From positions 1 through 13,923 of the forward strand of contig JAEEPD010000181.1 of NCBI GenBank assembly GCA_016284575.1: a stretch of 13,923 nt of DNA, in the 5' to 3' direction. Source of the DNA: Bacillota bacterium. GTDB lineage: Bacteria; Bacillota; Clostridia; Peptostreptococcales; Anaerovoracaceae. The notes beneath the pieces are model-generated. The model worked only from the letters and a program-made list of their open reading frames with translations. It had not been told where the DNA came from and made no database searches. Shown here piece after piece: positions 12,428-13,923 of this stretch. Numbering within the stretch: position 1 is the stretch's first letter; every line of letters starts with the position of its first letter. The position numbers and the translations under genes are program-made.

Positions 12428-13923
12428 ATGAGTGATACTAAAAAAAGCAATAAACCGGTGATAACACTGGTCCTTATAATCGCGCTGCTGGCGGCTGCTT
12501 TCGGCGGCTGGAAATACTGGCAGTACTATACTGCAAAGAAGGCAGACGAGGCGGAATTCCTTGCAAACAGCCTGCGCGTAAAAATGGAGGATGCCCTTAA
12601 GGAGGCGGCCCTTCGCACCGGACTGGACCTTAAGACTGCCCCTGATCCTGAGGACAAGAGGGATCGCATGACTTCCGCCGTGATAAGCGATGAAGGCCTT
12701 TCCGAGGGCGACAGTTTTTCCTGCCTCCTGACGGATGACAAGGGCACGCCCGTGGTCCGGGTCAGGGTTCCAATGTACAGGCAGAGCAGCTATGACGAGA
12801 CCTGGAAGATGTTCGGTGAGGCGCAGCTGGAAGGCCTGCTCTCGCAGCGCTTCCTTCTCCAGAATGACATGGAGCTTCTGGTGGACAGGGAGCCGGAGGA
12901 TGGCATCAGCCCGGAGAGTGCAAAGGAAGAAAGCCCTTCGCCCCTCCCTGCCTGGGACGGTGGACATAGCTTTGCCGGTGATTACGATCTTAAATACTAC
13001 GATATCCAGGGCCTTTTCAGAGAGGACCAGTGCCTTGTAAGGCTTTCGGACGGCAGCACCTTCAGTTCTTCGCAGGCTGGAGCAGAGCCCGAATGGTTCA
13101 GCAGGGATGTGGCATTAGGGGATGCCCTCTACTATCACCCTGCCGTTGACCCGGAGCTGGCAAAGGTCATCCGGGCTTCATTCTCCGAGGCCCTGGTCAG
13201 GCGGCTGGACACAGACCGCATAAAGGTAAAGGCCCTGCAGATCCAAGGGCCTGTCATGACGGATTATTATCATATGGGCATGTATGTTGAGGCTGCTCTT
13301 GATAATTCCGCCGCTCAGACCAAAGGCCCGGAGGAATACAAGGCTCTGGCGGAGCTGACCCTTGGAGCCGACGGAGTGTGGTACACCGCAGATGAAAAGG
13401 ACCTGAGCGATGGCTCTGAGCCGCTGCCGGAGTACCTGAACTCAGCTCAGCTCACCGACGAACCCATCTTCGAGATTCCAAAGCCTGCGGCCAAGCAGTC
13501 GCCCTATTATATAAGGGTCAACCGCCTGCAGAACTGCGTCACCATCTACGGTCTGGATTCCAACGGCGGCTACAGCGTGCCTGTCAAGGCCATGGTCTGC
13601 AGCACCGGAAGGGAGGGCCACGCCACGCCTCTTGGCGATTTCGCGGTCCAGGACTTCAAGGCCAAGTGGTGCTTTATGATCGACGGAAGCTATGGCCAGT
13701 ACGCCACGGGCTTCAGGTCCGGCGGCTACCTGTTCCATTCCATCTGCTACACCGCCAAGTCCCACGACGCCATGATGGTGGACGAGTACAATCTGCTGGG
13801 GAGCTACGCTTCCCTCGGTTGCGTGAGGCTGCAGACGGCGGATGCCAAGTGGATATTCGACAACTGCCCCGTGGGCACCGGGGTCACCGTATATGAAGAC
13901 GAAGAGCCCGGACCTCTTGGTAA
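12428..13923 (+). CDS. L,D-transpeptidase (YkuD domain), membrane-anchored, 3'-truncated
   Basis: The frame starts at ATG 12428 and is open for 498 codons to the window end; the final TAA of the window is out of frame, so the stop lies beyond. A short basic N-terminus and one hydrophobic helix (about residues 11-27) make it a type II membrane protein with the rest outside. The middle (30-355) has no recognisable domain. The YkuD domain starts near 358: T-P-L-G-D-F (400-405), F-H-S-I (His437), and A-S-L-G-C-V-R-L (461-468) with catalytic Cys465. The usual His before Gly-Cys is Leu463, a variant I believe occurs in clostridial relatives. The enzyme should make 3-3 cross-links in peptidoglycan or attach proteins to it. 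It is divergent from GH2 and has its own consensus promoter. Confidence 0.9.
   Translation, partial: MSDTKKSNKPVITLVLIIALLAAAFGGWKYWQYYTAKKADEAEFLANSLRVKMEDALKEAALRTGLDLKTAPDPEDKRDRMTSAVISDEGLSEGDSFSCLLTDDKGTPVVRVRVPMYRQSSYDETWKMFGEAQLEGLLSQRFLLQNDMELLVDREPEDGISPESAKEESPSPLPAWDGGHSFAGDYDLKYYDIQGLFREDQCLVRLSDGSTFSSSQAGAEPEWFSRDVALGDALYYHPAVDPELAKVIRASFSEALVRRLDTDRIKVKALQIQGPVMTDYYHMGMYVEAALDNSAAQTKGPEEYKALAELTLGADGVWYTADEKDLSDGSEPLPEYLNSAQLTDEPIFEIPKPAAKQSPYYIRVNRLQNCVTIYGLDSNGGYSVPVKAMVCSTGREGHATPLGDFAVQDFKAKWCFMIDGSYGQYATGFRSGGYLFHSICYTAKSHDAMMVDEYNLLGSYASLGCVRLQTADAKWIFDNCPVGTGVTVYEDEEPGPLG

Noticed and set aside
12353..12967. Minus-strand open frame of 204 codons opposite the L,D-transpeptidase start
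   Set aside because: It runs through the divergent promoters and antisense to a well-supported transpeptidase gene.

Overview
The window looks like a chromosomal segment of a GC-rich member of the Bacillota, most likely a gut-type clostridium (Lachnospiraceae-like). This is judged from Gram-positive style Shine-Dalgarno sequences (AGGAGGG, GGAGGG), a TTG start, tightly overlapping genes, a lobe-permuted binding-protein/permease fusion, a membrane-anchored L,D-transpeptidase and a cytoplasmic GH2 enzyme. Species cannot be fixed from sequence alone. There are ten protein genes: a plus-strand gene at each end (both cut by the window edge) and eight minus-strand genes between them. No tRNA, rRNA, insertion sequence or CRISPR array was seen.

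Layout. 1-1299 (+) is the C-terminal part of a 5'-nucleotidase-type metallophosphoesterase, ending at a bidirectional terminator shared with the convergent operon. 6423-1350 (-) is a six-gene operon: TetR regulator, HPr-kinase-like P-loop protein, PqqD-like (RRE) protein, S26 signal-peptidase-like protease, ABC exporter, and NTP_transf_5 nucleotidyltransferase. Four of the junctions overlap or nearly abut and two are exact ATGA overlaps. 9240-6565 (-) is a polar amino-acid ABC transporter: an ATPase with an unusual GHKL/RsbW-like C-terminal extension, followed by a substrate-binding-protein/permease fusion. It is preceded by a roughly 240-nt structured leader and ends in a strong terminator. 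12191-9642 (-) is a GH2 beta-glycosidase. 12428-13923 (+) is an L,D-transpeptidase running off the window, divergent from GH2 across overlapping promoters.

How they work together. The operon at 1350-6423 is the most interesting part. Its enzyme set (HprK-like kinase, PqqD-like recognition protein, nucleotidyltransferase, ABC exporter, protease) resembles the tailoring and export part of paeninodin-type lasso-peptide clusters. However, no precursor peptide, no asparagine-synthetase-like cyclase and no transglutaminase-like B2 protease is in the window. It may be a peptide-modifying system with a precursor elsewhere, or a lineage that has left the lasso pathway. A sigma-A type promoter with a perfect palindrome over the predicted start point lies directly upstream of the TetR gene, suggesting autoregulation of the whole operon. 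The amino-acid transporter and GH2 genes look like ordinary nutrient uptake and sugar use, with possible leader-level control. The L,D-transpeptidase belongs to cell-wall cross-linking.
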